Positions 25,132 to 33,280 of a stretch of DNA of 50,353 bases are shown piece after piece. The position numbers and the translations under genes are program-made. Origin of the DNA: Kroppenstedtia sanguinis. Its GTDB lineage: Bacteria; Bacillota; Bacilli; Thermoactinomycetales; DSM-45169. Under the pieces are notes generated by a model. It was not told the origin of the DNA and ran no database searches. It saw only the letters and a program-made list of their open reading frames with translations. The stretch lies in assembly GCF_050433445.1 (NCBI RefSeq), contig NZ_JBNPXF010000027.1, positions 1 to 50,353 of the forward strand, written 5' to 3'. How positions within the stretch are numbered: position 1 is the first letter of the stretch; the number at the start of each line of letters is the position of its first letter.

Positions 25132-26967
25132 CTACAGTCTCCGTCTCTGATCAAAATAACGGGTGAACTCTGAATCACCCGAATAGGTCAAGAACAAGTG
25201 CTCTTTAGCGCGGGTCATCGCGATGTAGAGAAGCGAGACTTCCCGAGCCCGGTTTTCTTCCTGGGGAAGGGGAAGCCGATCCACATTGACCACAAATACC
25301 ACATCAAAATCCAGCCCTTTGCTGCTATCGATGGTGCTGATTTTGACGGTAGGTTCTTTGGGATCATAGGATCGTTTTGCCCAGTTGTTCTCCGCAATCC
25401 ATGTGAAGGGGATTCCCTTTTTTCGCAGAGACTTCCGAATCCCATCGATCGTGCCACCGATTTTCACCCGATACAGAATCAGCATGCGTGAATAGGGAAT
25501 CCCCTCCTCTCCCCGGAGGCGCCGGATTTGTCCAGCTACAAAATCCATCTCTTCCCCGAAGGAGCGAAAACGTCGAACCACCGGCTCCGGACCCTGGCGA
25601 AGGGTGCTCTGGGGAGCGATGATCTCCACGTCACCGCCCCCTTTGGCTCCATCAGGAGCATGGGCCTGGTAGAAATCCCAGGAAAAACGGACAATAGGGG
25701 CGGTGTTCCGGTAGTTGACCGTAAGTACCCGGGAACGACCACGGAAATCGAGACCGGTATCCTGTTTGTAACTTCGTTTGCGGGAGTAGATGGTCTGCGC
25801 CCGATCCTCCACCAGTAAGAGCGACCGGGTTTCGGGATTGAGAAGACGGCTGACCAACGCCAGCCACTCTGGTTGAAAATCCTGCCCCTCATCAATCAGA
25901 ACCGCATCATAACGAGGAAATCCCTCGGTACCAAGAGACAGTTTCTCCAACAAATCAGGGATCTGTCCCTCCTTGCTTTTCAACTCTTTCCATAACCACT
26001 CGTGGAAATTGAACACGTGGATCCTCTCAGAATCGGGTTCGGCTTCTCCCGGTAAGCCGGCCCCCTTGAACTTCTCCTGGATCATCCGCTGGATGCCCCG
26101 GGAGAGGGAGATATTAAAGCAGAGAACGAGAATGTTCCAATCGGGATGCTCTTTGGCTAGGAGATGGGCACGACTGGCCAGGATCAGAGTTTTCCCGCTC
26201 CCTGCCACTCCGCGGATCAAGCGATGTTGATCCCCGATCTGTTTGGCTAGGCTCTCCTGGTGCAGGTCCATCGTCTCCAGATTTTCTAGGTGAAACAGGA
26301 GAGAGTCATGCGTCTGAACCTTGGACACTTTTCCATGGATTCGCACTTCCGGAAACAAGTGATACCGGATTCGGGCGAGATCCAATTCCGTCAGCGGCCT
26401 CTCCATAGAAAAAGGGGCTGGCAACATCTCCCTCAATTTTCGACGCAGTAAGATCGCAGAGAAACGATCCTGTTCCGGATCGATCTCCTCTCGAGCTAGG
26501 ACTTGCTTCTCCCCGATCACTTCCTCCACACCCGTCGCCTGCAGATCCCTTCGGGATAACCGAGTAAACACTGTTCCAAAGCCGTAGGGAAATCTCAGTT
26601 GCATCGCATATTTGCCTGAAGTATGAACCAGTGCTGCATCCTTTTTCAATTTATCAGCGATCCGAAAGGCGTAATCCCGGGCTTGCTTGCTCGGACTGGT
26701 GACGGTGATCCTCTCTCCGTTCCCCTTGCGGAGGCTCCATCGGTCGGGATTGAGTTCCACCAGGGTGTTTTTGGTGTAATCTTTCACCTCCAACACCACC
26801 AATCCCAACTCTGGGCTGATCACTACAAAATCAGGTCGCCTGCCGTAGAGATCCGGCTCATAGTAAACGATATCATCTGGTGGCAGATACTCTTTTAACG
26901 TTTGAAATAACAATCTCTCCCCTAAAGTCGCCCCATTCCCAATCGTCTCCGGAATTGTGTGGGCCAT
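25132..26967 (-). CDS. NERD-domain UvrD/Rep-like DNA helicase
   Basis: 611 residues. The N-terminal NERD nuclease-related domain (about 10-120) has GERLLFQTLKEYL, then RRPDFVVISPELGLVVLEVKDY with the D...ExK arrangement. A superfamily 1A helicase follows: Walker A RGVAGSGKTLI (about 250-260), VLIDEGQDFQPEW, VNYRNT, STIDSSKGLDFDVVFVV and LLYIAMTRAKEHLFLT. Such proteins are presumed to act in DNA processing or defence; the cellular role is not settled. I chose the ATG at 26967, after GGAGGAGAGAGG. It is a single gene whose 3' end faces MITE copy B, and I see no dedicated terminator before the element. It is the size of standalone NERD helicases. Confidence 0.88.
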   Translation of the reverse strand: MAHTIPETIGNGATLGERLLFQTLKEYLPPDDIVYYEPDLYGRRPDFVVISPELGLVVLEVKDYTKNTLVELNPDRWSLRKGNGERITVTSPSKQARDYAFRIADKLKKDAALVHTSGKYAMQLRFPYGFGTVFTRLSRRDLQATGVEEVIGEKQVLAREEIDPEQDRFSAILLRRKLREMLPAPFSMERPLTELDLARIRYHLFPEVRIHGKVSKVQTHDSLLFHLENLETMDLHQESLAKQIGDQHRLIRGVAGSGKTLILASRAHLLAKEHPDWNILVLCFNISLSRGIQRMIQEKFKGAGLPGEAEPDSERIHVFNFHEWLWKELKSKEGQIPDLLEKLSLGTEGFPRYDAVLIDEGQDFQPEWLALVSRLLNPETRSLLLVEDRAQTIYSRKRSYKQDTGLDFRGRSRVLTVNYRNTAPIVRFSWDFYQAHAPDGAKGGGDVEIIAPQSTLRQGPEPVVRRFRSFGEEMDFVAGQIRRLRGEEGIPYSRMLILYRVKIGGTIDGIRKSLRKKGIPFTWIAENNWAKRSYDPKEPTVKISTIDSSKGLDFDVVFVVNVDRLPLPQEENRAREVSLLYIAMTRAKEHLFLTYSGDSEFTRYFDQRRRL

Positions 26968-27060
26968 CCTCTCTCCTCCTCCCAACTATCTACAACGGGT
27001 GTTCAGTCCTAAGATTTCAAATATACCATACAAGGGAGAATATCTTCACTTCAAAATGAA

Positions 27061-27089
27061 ATGGAGCCGGCCACTACCGCCGACTCCAT
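27061..27089 (-). terminator. Terminator after the thioesterase gene
   Basis: On the minus strand ATGGAGTCGGC and GCCGGCTCCAT pair with one G-T, followed by TTCATTTT. Confidence 0.75.
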
Positions 27090-27118
27090 GAATCAGATGG
27101 GATTTCGCTGAAGGAAAC

Positions 27119-27595
27119 CTACGCCAGGATCTGGCTTGCCCCTTCTTTTCGAAATTGCTGCCGTTCCGCTACCATTTCGTAAAGACGCTGTTCCTCCTTC
27201 GTCTGAGGCAATACCGGTGGGACGGGGACAGGTTTTCCATCCTCTCCCACTGCCACCGCAGTGACAAAGGAAGTGGTCGTCAATTGAGGGGGTCCACCCG
27301 GTCCTTTCTCTGTAGTCACTTGTATGTACACTTCCATCGAAGTCCGTCCTGTCCAAACGACAAAGGCATCCACAGTCATAATGTCTCCTTCTCTCACCGG
27401 CAAGAGAAAATCGACGGAATCGATGGATGCGGTCACCACCGGCCGCCCGGAATGGCGCATCGCAGCAATGCCAGCCACCTCGTCGATATATGCCAAGACC
27501 TGGCCACCGAAGATATTGCCCATATGATTGGTGTCCGGCGGCAAGACCAGAGAAGTTTTGATCGTACGGGATTGGTTTGTTGGTACGGGTTTCAA
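27119..27595 (-). CDS. Acyl-CoA thioesterase, hotdog fold (YkhA-like)
   Basis: 158 residues with the single-hotdog BACH/YciA/YkhA signature: LVLPPDTNHMGNIFGGQVLAYIDEVAGIAAMRH at the N-terminus (Asn and Asp catalytic region), then VDFLLPVREGDIMTVDAFVVWTGRTSMEVYI. These enzymes hydrolyse acyl-CoA to free acid and CoA. The start is probably the TTG at 27595, because AGGAGG lies 9 nt upstream; a GTG three codons earlier directly abuts AGGAGG and is too close. Single-gene unit with a terminator. Confidence 0.9.
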   Translation of the reverse strand: MKPVPTNQSRTIKTSLVLPPDTNHMGNIFGGQVLAYIDEVAGIAAMRHSGRPVVTASIDSVDFLLPVREGDIMTVDAFVVWTGRTSMEVYIQVTTEKGPGGPPQLTTTSFVTAVAVGEDGKPVPVPPVLPQTKEEQRLYEMVAERQQFRKEGASQILA

Positions 27596-27841
27596 TTGCC
27601 ACACCCTCCTGTCTGTTTTTGTGTGATATCTTTTGCTGCAACGGAAACACCCGCTGTAAATGAAGGGCCTTTAATATCGTACAATGAAATGGGAGTAATG
27701 CAAGCAGGGGATGAGGTCAAAAAACAAATTCGGAAATCTTTATCTCTTCAGTGTTTATAATACAAAAGGAAGGTCATCTCTTTTCCTGGGCTCCTTTTTT
27801 TAGATTCCCTATCAATTTTTATGATTATAATGGTATAATTT

Positions 27842-28149
27842 CAGGCGTGTTGATTAGCCATATTTTAGGTGGGGAGATCGTGTTCTACCACGCTCCGGTT
27901 GCCATCCGGCAAGGAAGTGAAAACTGGCCGCTCCAAATCTTCCGATCGGGCAGGGGCAAAGCCTTACGGAAGCAACACAGGGAAGATGTTGCCCCTAAAC
28001 GCCCTCCCTCCAGATTCTCCGCTGGGTAGGATGGCTACCTTTATTCCAGGGCTTCAGCCCATCGAGATTGTAGTGCTGTGGCGCAAAGGTCGCTTTGGCA
28101 GCACACGACTCCCTTCCGCCACCCATTTTCTGGTTAATCAACAGCCCTG
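27842..28149. mobile_element. MITE-family element, large form (copy C, 308 bp)
   Basis: Perfect 9-bp target duplication GTATAATTT (27833-27841 and 28150-28158). Ends are CAGGCGTGTTGATTAGCCAT and, inward from the right, CAGGGCTGTTGATTAACCAG. It shares a core of about 150 bp with copy B, including GGTTGCCATCC (27897-27907) facing GGATGGCTACC (28029-28039) and AGGGGCAA (27952-27959) facing TTGCCCCT (27989-27996). It lacks the tandem duplication and most of the F-like section of copy B. It was inserted into a -10-like AT-rich sequence, so TATAAT is present on both sides. The rest of the gap 27596-28322 holds only the terminator-like hairpin listed next. Confidence 0.85.
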
Positions 28150-28234
28150 GTATAATTTATATAATGAATCTTGGTGAGAATTGTTGTACTCTGAGGGCAT
28201 AGGAGCACACCCAATCCCTATATTGCTACATTGA

Positions 28235-28277
28235 AGCCCTCCAGCCCACAAGAGGTGGAGGGCTCTTTTTTATTTTT
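28235..28277 (+). terminator. Strong orphan terminator upstream of the ydcF-like gene
   Basis: AGCCCTCCA and TGGAGGGCT form a stem followed by CTTTTTTATTTTT. No plus-strand gene precedes it within 600 bp. A short transcript starting near the TATAAT elements at 28150-28170 and ending here (about 100 nt) would be a small RNA or an attenuated leader. Confidence 0.7.
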
Positions 28278-28322
28278 CTCGGAAGTGCTCCAGGCTCCCA
28301 CCGATAAGGAGTGGTCCTTTTA

Positions 28323-28898
28323 TTGAAAAAGCGTTGGCTTGCAGGTGGTGTGATCCTGTGTTTGATTTTTGCCCTTTTATGTATCCCTTTTTGGGTGCAA
28401 ACTTCTCGTTATGATGATGTGCAAGTGGCTGACCATCCTCGAGATGCGGCTTTGATATTGGGAGCAGCCCTCTGGGACAGCCAACCGAGCCCGGCGTTGC
28501 GGGAACGGTTAGAGATAGCCCTTGATTTGTACAACAAAGGTCAGGTCCAGTGGATTATCTGTTCCGGCGGCATGGGGGGAGATCATGAAATCTCTGAAGC
28601 GGAAGGGATGAAGAGATATCTGGTGGAGCGGGGGGTGTCACCTAAAGATTTGTTTCTGGAAGAAAAATCGACAAATACGAAGGAAAACCTACACTACTCC
28701 AAAAAGCATCTCCACGCGAAGGGGATTCAAAACATCTATCTCGTCACCCATGATTATCACATGAACCGGGCCCTATCTTTGGCCCGAGACACTGGAATTG
28801 TAGCCGAACCCGCCCCTGTACACTCCCACGTCCTGTTCGCCCCTTATTACAAAGCCCGGGAATGTCTGTCCATCATCAAATATTATTTAACCAAGTAA
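28323..28898 (+). CDS. YdcF/SanA-family (DUF218) membrane-anchored protein
   Basis: 191 residues. A single N-terminal transmembrane segment (about 8-25, GGVILCLIFALLCIPFWV) is followed by the DUF218/YdcF domain: DAALILGAALWDSQPSPALRERLEIALDLY, WIICSGGMGGDHEISEAEGMKRYL, FLEEKSTNTKENLHYS and IYLVTHDYHMNRALSLAR. The family (SanA, ElyC, YdcF) is linked to cell-envelope homeostasis. The start is probably TTG at 28323 with AAGGAG 11 nt before; a GTG at 28311 directly overlaps that site. The upstream orphan terminator suggests read-through or a promoter in between. Confidence 0.85.
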   Translation: MKKRWLAGGVILCLIFALLCIPFWVQTSRYDDVQVADHPRDAALILGAALWDSQPSPALRERLEIALDLYNKGQVQWIICSGGMGGDHEISEAEGMKRYLVERGVSPKDLFLEEKSTNTKENLHYSKKHLHAKGIQNIYLVTHDYHMNRALSLARDTGIVAEPAPVHSHVLFAPYYKARECLSIIKYYLTK

Positions 28899-28904
28899 AA
28901 AACA

Positions 28905-28936
28905 CCCTCCTGCCTTTCATGAGAAAGGCGGGAGGG
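28905..28936 (+). terminator. Hairpin terminator after the ydcF-like gene
   Basis: CCCTCCTGCCTTTC and GAAAGGCGGGAGGG form a 14-bp stem with one mismatch and a 4-nt loop. The 3' T run is poor. Confidence 0.7.
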
Positions 28937-29078
28937 TTAGAAATATTTTGATCCCCTCGTTTGCAGATCGGGATGAAACTTCACAGGTCGTTTTCGTTGT
29001 TCTACCGGTCCAAAAATCACTCCATGCAAAACCCCACCCTCCCTGCATAGAGTGTTGGGGAGCGAAAAGATTTTAGAC

Positions 29079-29160
29079 ACAACTGGTAACCTATGAATAT
29101 GACGATGCTTTAGTGAAAATCCTTGATGAACTTGCCCATGAAGCAAACCTCAGTGACTGA
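29079..29160 (+). pseudogene. Possible short gene remnant
   Basis: Between the ydcF-like gene and the next gene, the plus strand reads LVTYEYDDALVKILDELAHEANLSD then stop, with no start codon and a stop just upstream. Composition is protein-like but I recognise nothing. The rest of 28937-29178 shows no feature. Confidence 0.25.
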
Positions 29161-29178
29161 CATGCATCGGGTTTCCTT

Positions 29179-29736
29179 TCATTCCTGCTTCCGATATTCC
29201 TTGGCCAATAGCCCCATCTGGATCACATCATGGTAGGCACCTTCGTTAAAGAGAGCCTCTTTCTTGACACCTTCCCGACGAAAACCCAGCTTTTCATATG
29301 TACGGATCGCCCGTAGGTTGTAGTCGAAAACTTCCAAGTCGATCCGGTGCAAATTCAGGTTTCCAAAGCCGTGATCCAACATCAGCCCCATCGCCTCGGT
29401 CCCGTAACCCTTTCCAAATTTCTTTTCATCACGGAGAGCGATCCGTATATGAGCACTCCGGTTCACCGGATCAATCTCCAACAGCTCTACATCCCCCACT
29501 ACCCGATCATCTCCACGGTCCACAATACACAACAGCAACCGGCTTTCGTCATTAATCACCCGTTCCAACCAACTGCCCATCGCATCCATGGACATCACAC
29601 GATTCGTCCCGGTTAACCGGCGAACCACAGGGTTGTAAAAACTCTGATAAAAAAATCCCAGGTCCTCTTTTTCCGGCGGACGTAAATAGACTCGCTCCCC
29701 TTCTAACAACTTAATCACAGCTGATTCCTCTGACAT
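29179..29736 (-). CDS. GNAT-family N-acetyltransferase (RimJ/RimL/SpeG-type)
   Basis: 185 residues with the RimL-type layout: GERVYLRPPEKEDLGFFYQSFYNPVVRRL at the N-terminus, DRVVGDVELLEIDPVNRSAHIRIAL, the acetyl-CoA loop KKFGKGYGTEAMGLMLDHGF (about 108-127), LNLHRIDLEVFDYNLRAIRTYEKLGFRREG and a C-terminal YHDVIQMGLLAKEY. The acceptor could be a ribosomal protein N-terminus, a polyamine or an antibiotic; the sequence does not decide. The ATG follows AAAGGAATGAG. Single gene. Confidence 0.88.
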   Translation of the reverse strand: MSEESAVIKLLEGERVYLRPPEKEDLGFFYQSFYNPVVRRLTGTNRVMSMDAMGSWLERVINDESRLLLCIVDRGDDRVVGDVELLEIDPVNRSAHIRIALRDEKKFGKGYGTEAMGLMLDHGFGNLNLHRIDLEVFDYNLRAIRTYEKLGFRREGVKKEALFNEGAYHDVIQMGLLAKEYRKQE

Positions 29737-29824
29737 CAGATCTCATTCCTTTCATCACACTATTACATGTGGACAAATCTAGTTTACCATGCAGAAAAAA
29801 TTAGAATCGCTCTTGGCAGCAGTA

Positions 29825-29872
29825 TTTTTAAAAAATCATCCAGATCCTCCCGCACTGGAGAATCTGGATGAT
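29825..29872 (-). terminator. Terminator of the carbohydrate catabolic locus
   Basis: On the minus strand ATCATCCAGATTCTCC and GGAGGATCTGGATGAT form a 16-bp stem, followed by TTTTTTAAAAA. It lies 13 bp past the aldolase gene, marking the end of the long minus-strand gene series. Confidence 0.9.
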
Positions 29873-29885
29873 CTCGTTCCTTCAC

Positions 29886-30527
29886 TCATTCATTCCGCGC
29901 AATCTCAATTTGTTCCAGAAACCGTTTGGCGGTTTCTGTGATCTTCTCGTAGCCGTCCACATCCGGTTTGCCGATCAGGCTGCCACCAGCACCAACGGCG
30001 ACGGCGCCCGCACGGATCCAGTTGGCGACATTGTCAACGGAAACGCCTCCGGTGGGCATGAGGTTCGCCTGTGGGATCGGACCTTTGATCACTCGGATCA
30101 TTTGGGGTCCCATCAGATCCCCTGGAAATACTTTCAGCACCTCCGCACCGCACTCCAGCCCATGCACAACATCCTGAATCGTCATGACGCCTGGTAGGTA
30201 GGGGATCTGGTACCGGTTGCACATCCGCGCTGTTTTCTCGTCCAGGTACGGGCTGACGACGTATTTCGCGCCAGCCAGAATAGCGATCCTTGCCGTTTCT
30301 GCATCCAATACTGTGCCTGCCCCGACGATGAGATCCTCACCGAACTCGGCATTCAGTTCTTTAATGACATCCGTTGCACCCGCTACCGTATACGTAATCT
30401 CGATCGATACTACGCCGCCGTTCATCGCTGCCTCTGTGATCCGTTTGGCCTGTTCTGCATGGTCCGCACGGACAACCGCGACCAGACCGCTGTCTTCCAC
30501 CTGGGTCAGGATCTCTTGTTTTCGCAT
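29886..30527 (-). CDS. eda: 2-keto-3-deoxy-6-phosphogluconate / 4-hydroxy-2-oxoglutarate aldolase family
   Basis: 213 residues, class I aldolase of the Eda type. Visible are VAVVRADHAEQAKRITEAAMNGGVVSIEITYTV with the catalytic Glu (SIEIT), VGAGTVLDAETARIAILAGAKYVVSPYLD, the Schiff-base lysine in AEVLKVFPGDLMG, and PTGGVSVDNVANWIRAGAVAVGAGGSL. It would cleave a 2-keto-3-deoxy (phospho)sugar acid to pyruvate and an aldehyde. No dehydratase or KDG kinase is encoded nearby, so the substrate is open. The start is one of two consecutive ATGs after GGTGGGG; the second has better spacing. It is the last gene of the locus, 12 bp after the cupin isomerase gene. Confidence 0.9.
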   Translation of the reverse strand: MRKQEILTQVEDSGLVAVVRADHAEQAKRITEAAMNGGVVSIEITYTVAGATDVIKELNAEFGEDLIVGAGTVLDAETARIAILAGAKYVVSPYLDEKTARMCNRYQIPYLPGVMTIQDVVHGLECGAEVLKVFPGDLMGPQMIRVIKGPIPQANLMPTGGVSVDNVANWIRAGAVAVGAGGSLIGKPDVDGYEKITETAKRFLEQIEIARNE

Positions 30528-30539
30528 CATCCCCACCAC

Positions 30540-31118
30540 TCACTGCTGCCATTTCGGATTGTCGATGATTTCCGGCTTTCCGTCTTTCTCGACGACGAGC
30601 TTCCGGTAACCCTTCGTCTCAATCGCACCATAGTCATGACCCGCATCCGCCCGGAAGGCAAAGAAGGTCACAAGGGGTTCCTTACCGGTGTTGATACTGC
30701 GGTGAGCATAGCGGGGCGGCACTTGAACGGCACGGCCTGGAATCAACTCCTCCACCTCCCACTCCCCTTCTGGGTTTTCCATCAACATATACCCTTCACC
30801 GCTGAGGCAGAAGTACACTTCACCGGTTTCAAGGATATTGTGGAAGTGCCCCTTTGTCATATAATACTCGCCATTCACTGTGCCCGGATAGACGATACTC
30901 GTACCGTATTGAATGTCACCCTCTGTCTTGGGCAAATCGAGCTCGTAGTATTCGTAAACCAGGGAATCCTCGCCCCCGTCAATCTTCTCCCGGAGCGCTT
31001 CCACATCGTTGAACATTTTTGTCATATCCGACAGGTGGCGTTGCTTCGTCTTCTCCTCTTTTGAAAGCCCCGTTTTCAGATCGAACATCGTCGCATTTGC
31101 AACTTTTTTTTGCGTCAT
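30540..31118 (-). CDS. Cupin-type (archaeal-type) glucose-6-phosphate isomerase family protein
   Basis: 192 residues matching the metal-dependent cupin phosphoglucose isomerase family. The key metal-binding region is TKGHFHNILETGEVYFCLSGEGYMLMENPEGE (about residues 88-119), with the later PPRYAHRSINTG histidine. Members interconvert aldose and ketose phosphates such as glucose 6-phosphate and fructose 6-phosphate. Here, inside a catabolic locus, it may act on a different phosphosugar. The ATG follows AGGAGG. MITE copy D lies immediately upstream, between this gene and the shikimate-dehydrogenase-like gene, and may affect its expression. Confidence 0.85.
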   Translation of the reverse strand: MTQKKVANATMFDLKTGLSKEEKTKQRHLSDMTKMFNDVEALREKIDGGEDSLVYEYYELDLPKTEGDIQYGTSIVYPGTVNGEYYMTKGHFHNILETGEVYFCLSGEGYMLMENPEGEWEVEELIPGRAVQVPPRYAHRSINTGKEPLVTFFAFRADAGHDYGAIETKGYRKLVVEKDGKPEIIDNPKWQQ

Positions 31119-31149
31119 GATCTATTCCTCCTGAAAAATGATTTACCGT

Positions 31150-31353
31150 CAGGGCTGTTGATCAACCCTAAAATGGAGGATGGGAACGAAACGATCCTTT
31201 CGCTCTTCCCCTTGCCCCATCGTAATATATCCCTTGAGGGGACAGGGATGGTGGGAGGGCTCCGATCTCTTGCAAAGAGCGCAAAGGCTCTCTTCACTGT
31301 CCCACCCTCCCGACCTGATTTCCTACCTAAAATAGGGCTAATCAACAGGTCTG
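31150..31353. mobile_element. MITE-family element, short form (copy D, 204 bp)
   Basis: Perfect 10-bp duplication GATTTACCGT (31140-31149 and 31354-31363). Left end CAGGGCTGTTGATCAACCC; right end, inward, CAGACCTGTTGATTAGCCCT. The centre (GATCTCTTGCAAAGAGCGCAAAG) is shared with copies E, F and G. The duplication contains the TAA stop of the neighbouring gene (31357-31359), so that gene keeps its stop, while its downstream operon neighbours are now separated by about 240 bp. Confidence 0.88.
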
Positions 31354-31356
31354 GAT

Positions 31357-32298
31357 TTACCGTGTTTTATTGGACAGTTGCTCGATCCGGTTGAATCGCT
31401 CTGGGTCTATATCGATGTCGAACACCTCTGCGATGACTTGTGTCCAGCCATGGAGGAAGTAGATCCATCCGTCCTCTACATGCAAGTTCCGCTTGTCCTT
31501 CTGCGCGAGGGCTTGGTGCATGAAGTCCCGCTCCCCGCGATAGTTTAGCTCCCAGACCAGACTGTCCTGAGGAAACCGCGCAGGATTCGGAAGCGGCGAA
31601 CCTGGACGATCCTTGCCCATTCCCGTCGCATTGATCACGAGGGAATGGGGCTTCAATCTTTCCAGTAACCTTCCGTTCTCCTCTGAACCCTGGATCAGAT
31701 GGTACTCCACCTTCACATTGGGATTCACCTTGCGAAGGATTTGCTCGGTTTCGGCCAGCCGGTGCTCGTGAATGTCAGTGATATAGACACGGGAGGGGAT
31801 GTTTTCTCCGTGTTCCGGGTCCAACAGCGCAGAGGAAATCGCAATGGCACTCCCTCCCGACCCCAACAGGAGCAGTTCCCCGCCCTGGGATTTCCAATAA
31901 TCTTTTGGCAGGAACTCTTCAAGGGCGAGACGGCTGGAGATCGGATCTTTCGCATGACCTCGCAGTTCACCCCCCCGCTTCGAAATCGACGATAATTCGC
32001 CGAACATCTGTGCATAGGGATCGAGGAAATCAAATAAATTCTTCGCCGCCTCATAGAGGTCGATCTTGTGGGTCGTGACAAGTGCGCCGAGAGACAGCTC
32101 ATCATTTTTGATGAACTCCACGACTTTCCGATATTCCGCTGGATCTGCGTGGATTTCAAGGTCAATTCCCTTCAAGACCACGTCTTTCAGACCGAGGGCC
32201 TTCGCCCACTCTGGAAACAGTGTCATGATGGAAGACTTCGTCGTGGTGACTCCAATAAAGTACATCGTCGGTACTTTTGCTTTTTCCGGGAGATCCAT
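31357..32298 (-). CDS. Shikimate/quinate dehydrogenase-like protein (AroE family) in a catabolic operon
   Basis: 313 residues. The N-terminal half follows the AroE substrate domain: MYFIGVTTTKSSIMTLFPEWAKALGL, then LGALVTTHKIDLYEAAK with the catalytic lysine, and HAKDPISSRLALEEF with an aspartate where AroE has its TD motif. The C-terminal Rossmann half has LLLLGSGGSAIAISSALL and LVINATGMGKDRPGSPLP. Substrate-contact phrases differ from biosynthetic AroE (no SxSxSP motif), so it probably oxidises or reduces another polyhydroxy acid. The ATG at 32298 follows AAGGAG. The stop lies inside the MITE copy D target duplication. Confidence 0.75.
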   Translation of the reverse strand: MDLPEKAKVPTMYFIGVTTTKSSIMTLFPEWAKALGLKDVVLKGIDLEIHADPAEYRKVVEFIKNDELSLGALVTTHKIDLYEAAKNLFDFLDPYAQMFGELSSISKRGGELRGHAKDPISSRLALEEFLPKDYWKSQGGELLLLGSGGSAIAISSALLDPEHGENIPSRVYITDIHEHRLAETEQILRKVNPNVKVEYHLIQGSEENGRLLERLKPHSLVINATGMGKDRPGSPLPNPARFPQDSLVWELNYRGERDFMHQALAQKDKRNLHVEDGWIYFLHGWTQVIAEVFDIDIDPERFNRIEQLSNKTR

Positions 32299-32312
32299 GG
32301 AAACACTCCTTG

Positions 32313-33278
32313 TCAAAGTCGCTTGCTGAAAGCCTTTGCCGGGTTGTCGTGCATCATTTTATGGATTTGCTCCTCCGTCACTCCCGACTGTCGAAGCAGC
32401 TGTAGGAACGATCTCTGCAGATAATCGAGGCCGATATCACCTCCGTAACTTTTCATTCGTTTCCGTGTCGTATCCAAGCCCAATAATATCTGGTCTTCGT
32501 AGCCTTGGTCGATCAGCATCTGAATCAGCTGTACCTCTTCTTCATCCGAATGGTACTTGAAGCGACCGATCGTATCGAGCTCGACGTAGACGCCCGTTCC
32601 TGCGACATGAAGCATGTAGTCCCTATTTCCCATCTTCCGGTCGAGGTGGCAGATAATCAGTCGATCCTCTGGAACACCTAAGTCCGTGTAGAGCCGGATC
32701 TGCTCGAGGGCGTTATGTCCCAACTCCGTATGGCTCATAATCGAAACACCCGTCTCGCGGGATGCGGCAGCCGCTGCACGGAACAGCCGAAAATAGGGGC
32801 CCGCCGTCCCTTCGAAATCAGCTGCCGTCTTGATCAAACCCGCCCTCGCGCCGATCTGTGCCTGGGGCCAATCCTCTTCACCGTCTGCAAAGAGGCCCTT
32901 CTCGATCTCATCGATGAATAACTCCTGCAACTTCGCTTCAGATGTGTCATAAATCCAGTGCCCCTCCGGGTAAAATCCCAGCTTATGAAAGCCAGTGGAG
33001 GATAATATGTGGACGTCTGTCTCTTGGGACAGCCGCAGGAGACCGGCGGCATCACGGCCGCTACCCACCGGCTGGGCGTCTACAATCGTCTCCCCGCCGA
33101 ATTCCTTGAACCTCTCCACTTCCGCTTTCGTCAACTCATAGTCCGCGAGGAGGAGAGAGGGATCCATTCTTTCCGGCTGCCCTTTTTTGATGAACAGATG
33201 CTCGTGGCTGTGGCAGAAACCGATCTCCGCAGCGGGGGTATCTCCCCGGACCGTCGTAATCATAGGGTTCGCCACCAT
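32313..33278 (-). CDS. Phosphotriesterase-family hydrolase, probable (phospho)sugar lactonase
   Basis: 321 residues of the amidohydrolase superfamily, phosphotriesterase group. All metal ligands can be placed: H23 and H25 (CHSHEH), the bridging lysine K150 (GLIKTAAD), H183 (SIMSHTE), H211 (IICHLDR) and D269 (LGLDTTRK). Bacterial homologues in sugar operons have been shown to open phosphorylated sugar lactones; true phosphotriesterases are rarer. Between dehydrogenases and a hydroxyacid dehydrogenase, a lactonase role is the most economical inference. The ATG is 2 bp past the preceding stop, with GGGGGTGG as ribosome site. Confidence 0.82.
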   Translation of the reverse strand: MVANPMITTVRGDTPAAEIGFCHSHEHLFIKKGQPERMDPSLLLADYELTKAEVERFKEFGGETIVDAQPVGSGRDAAGLLRLSQETDVHILSSTGFHKLGFYPEGHWIYDTSEAKLQELFIDEIEKGLFADGEEDWPQAQIGARAGLIKTAADFEGTAGPYFRLFRAAAAASRETGVSIMSHTELGHNALEQIRLYTDLGVPEDRLIICHLDRKMGNRDYMLHVAGTGVYVELDTIGRFKYHSDEEEVQLIQMLIDQGYEDQILLGLDTTRKRMKSYGGDIGLDYLQRSFLQLLRQSGVTEEQIHKMMHDNPAKAFSKRL

Positions 33279-33280
33279 CC

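Noticed and set aside
24661..25166. Open frames inside the MITE copies (for example 24942-25166, 27751-28029, 27869-28177, 31110-31394, 45737-46015, 47638-47844)
   Set aside because: They cross element borders, differ in frame between copies, lack ribosome sites and have low-complexity translations; the elements appear non-coding.
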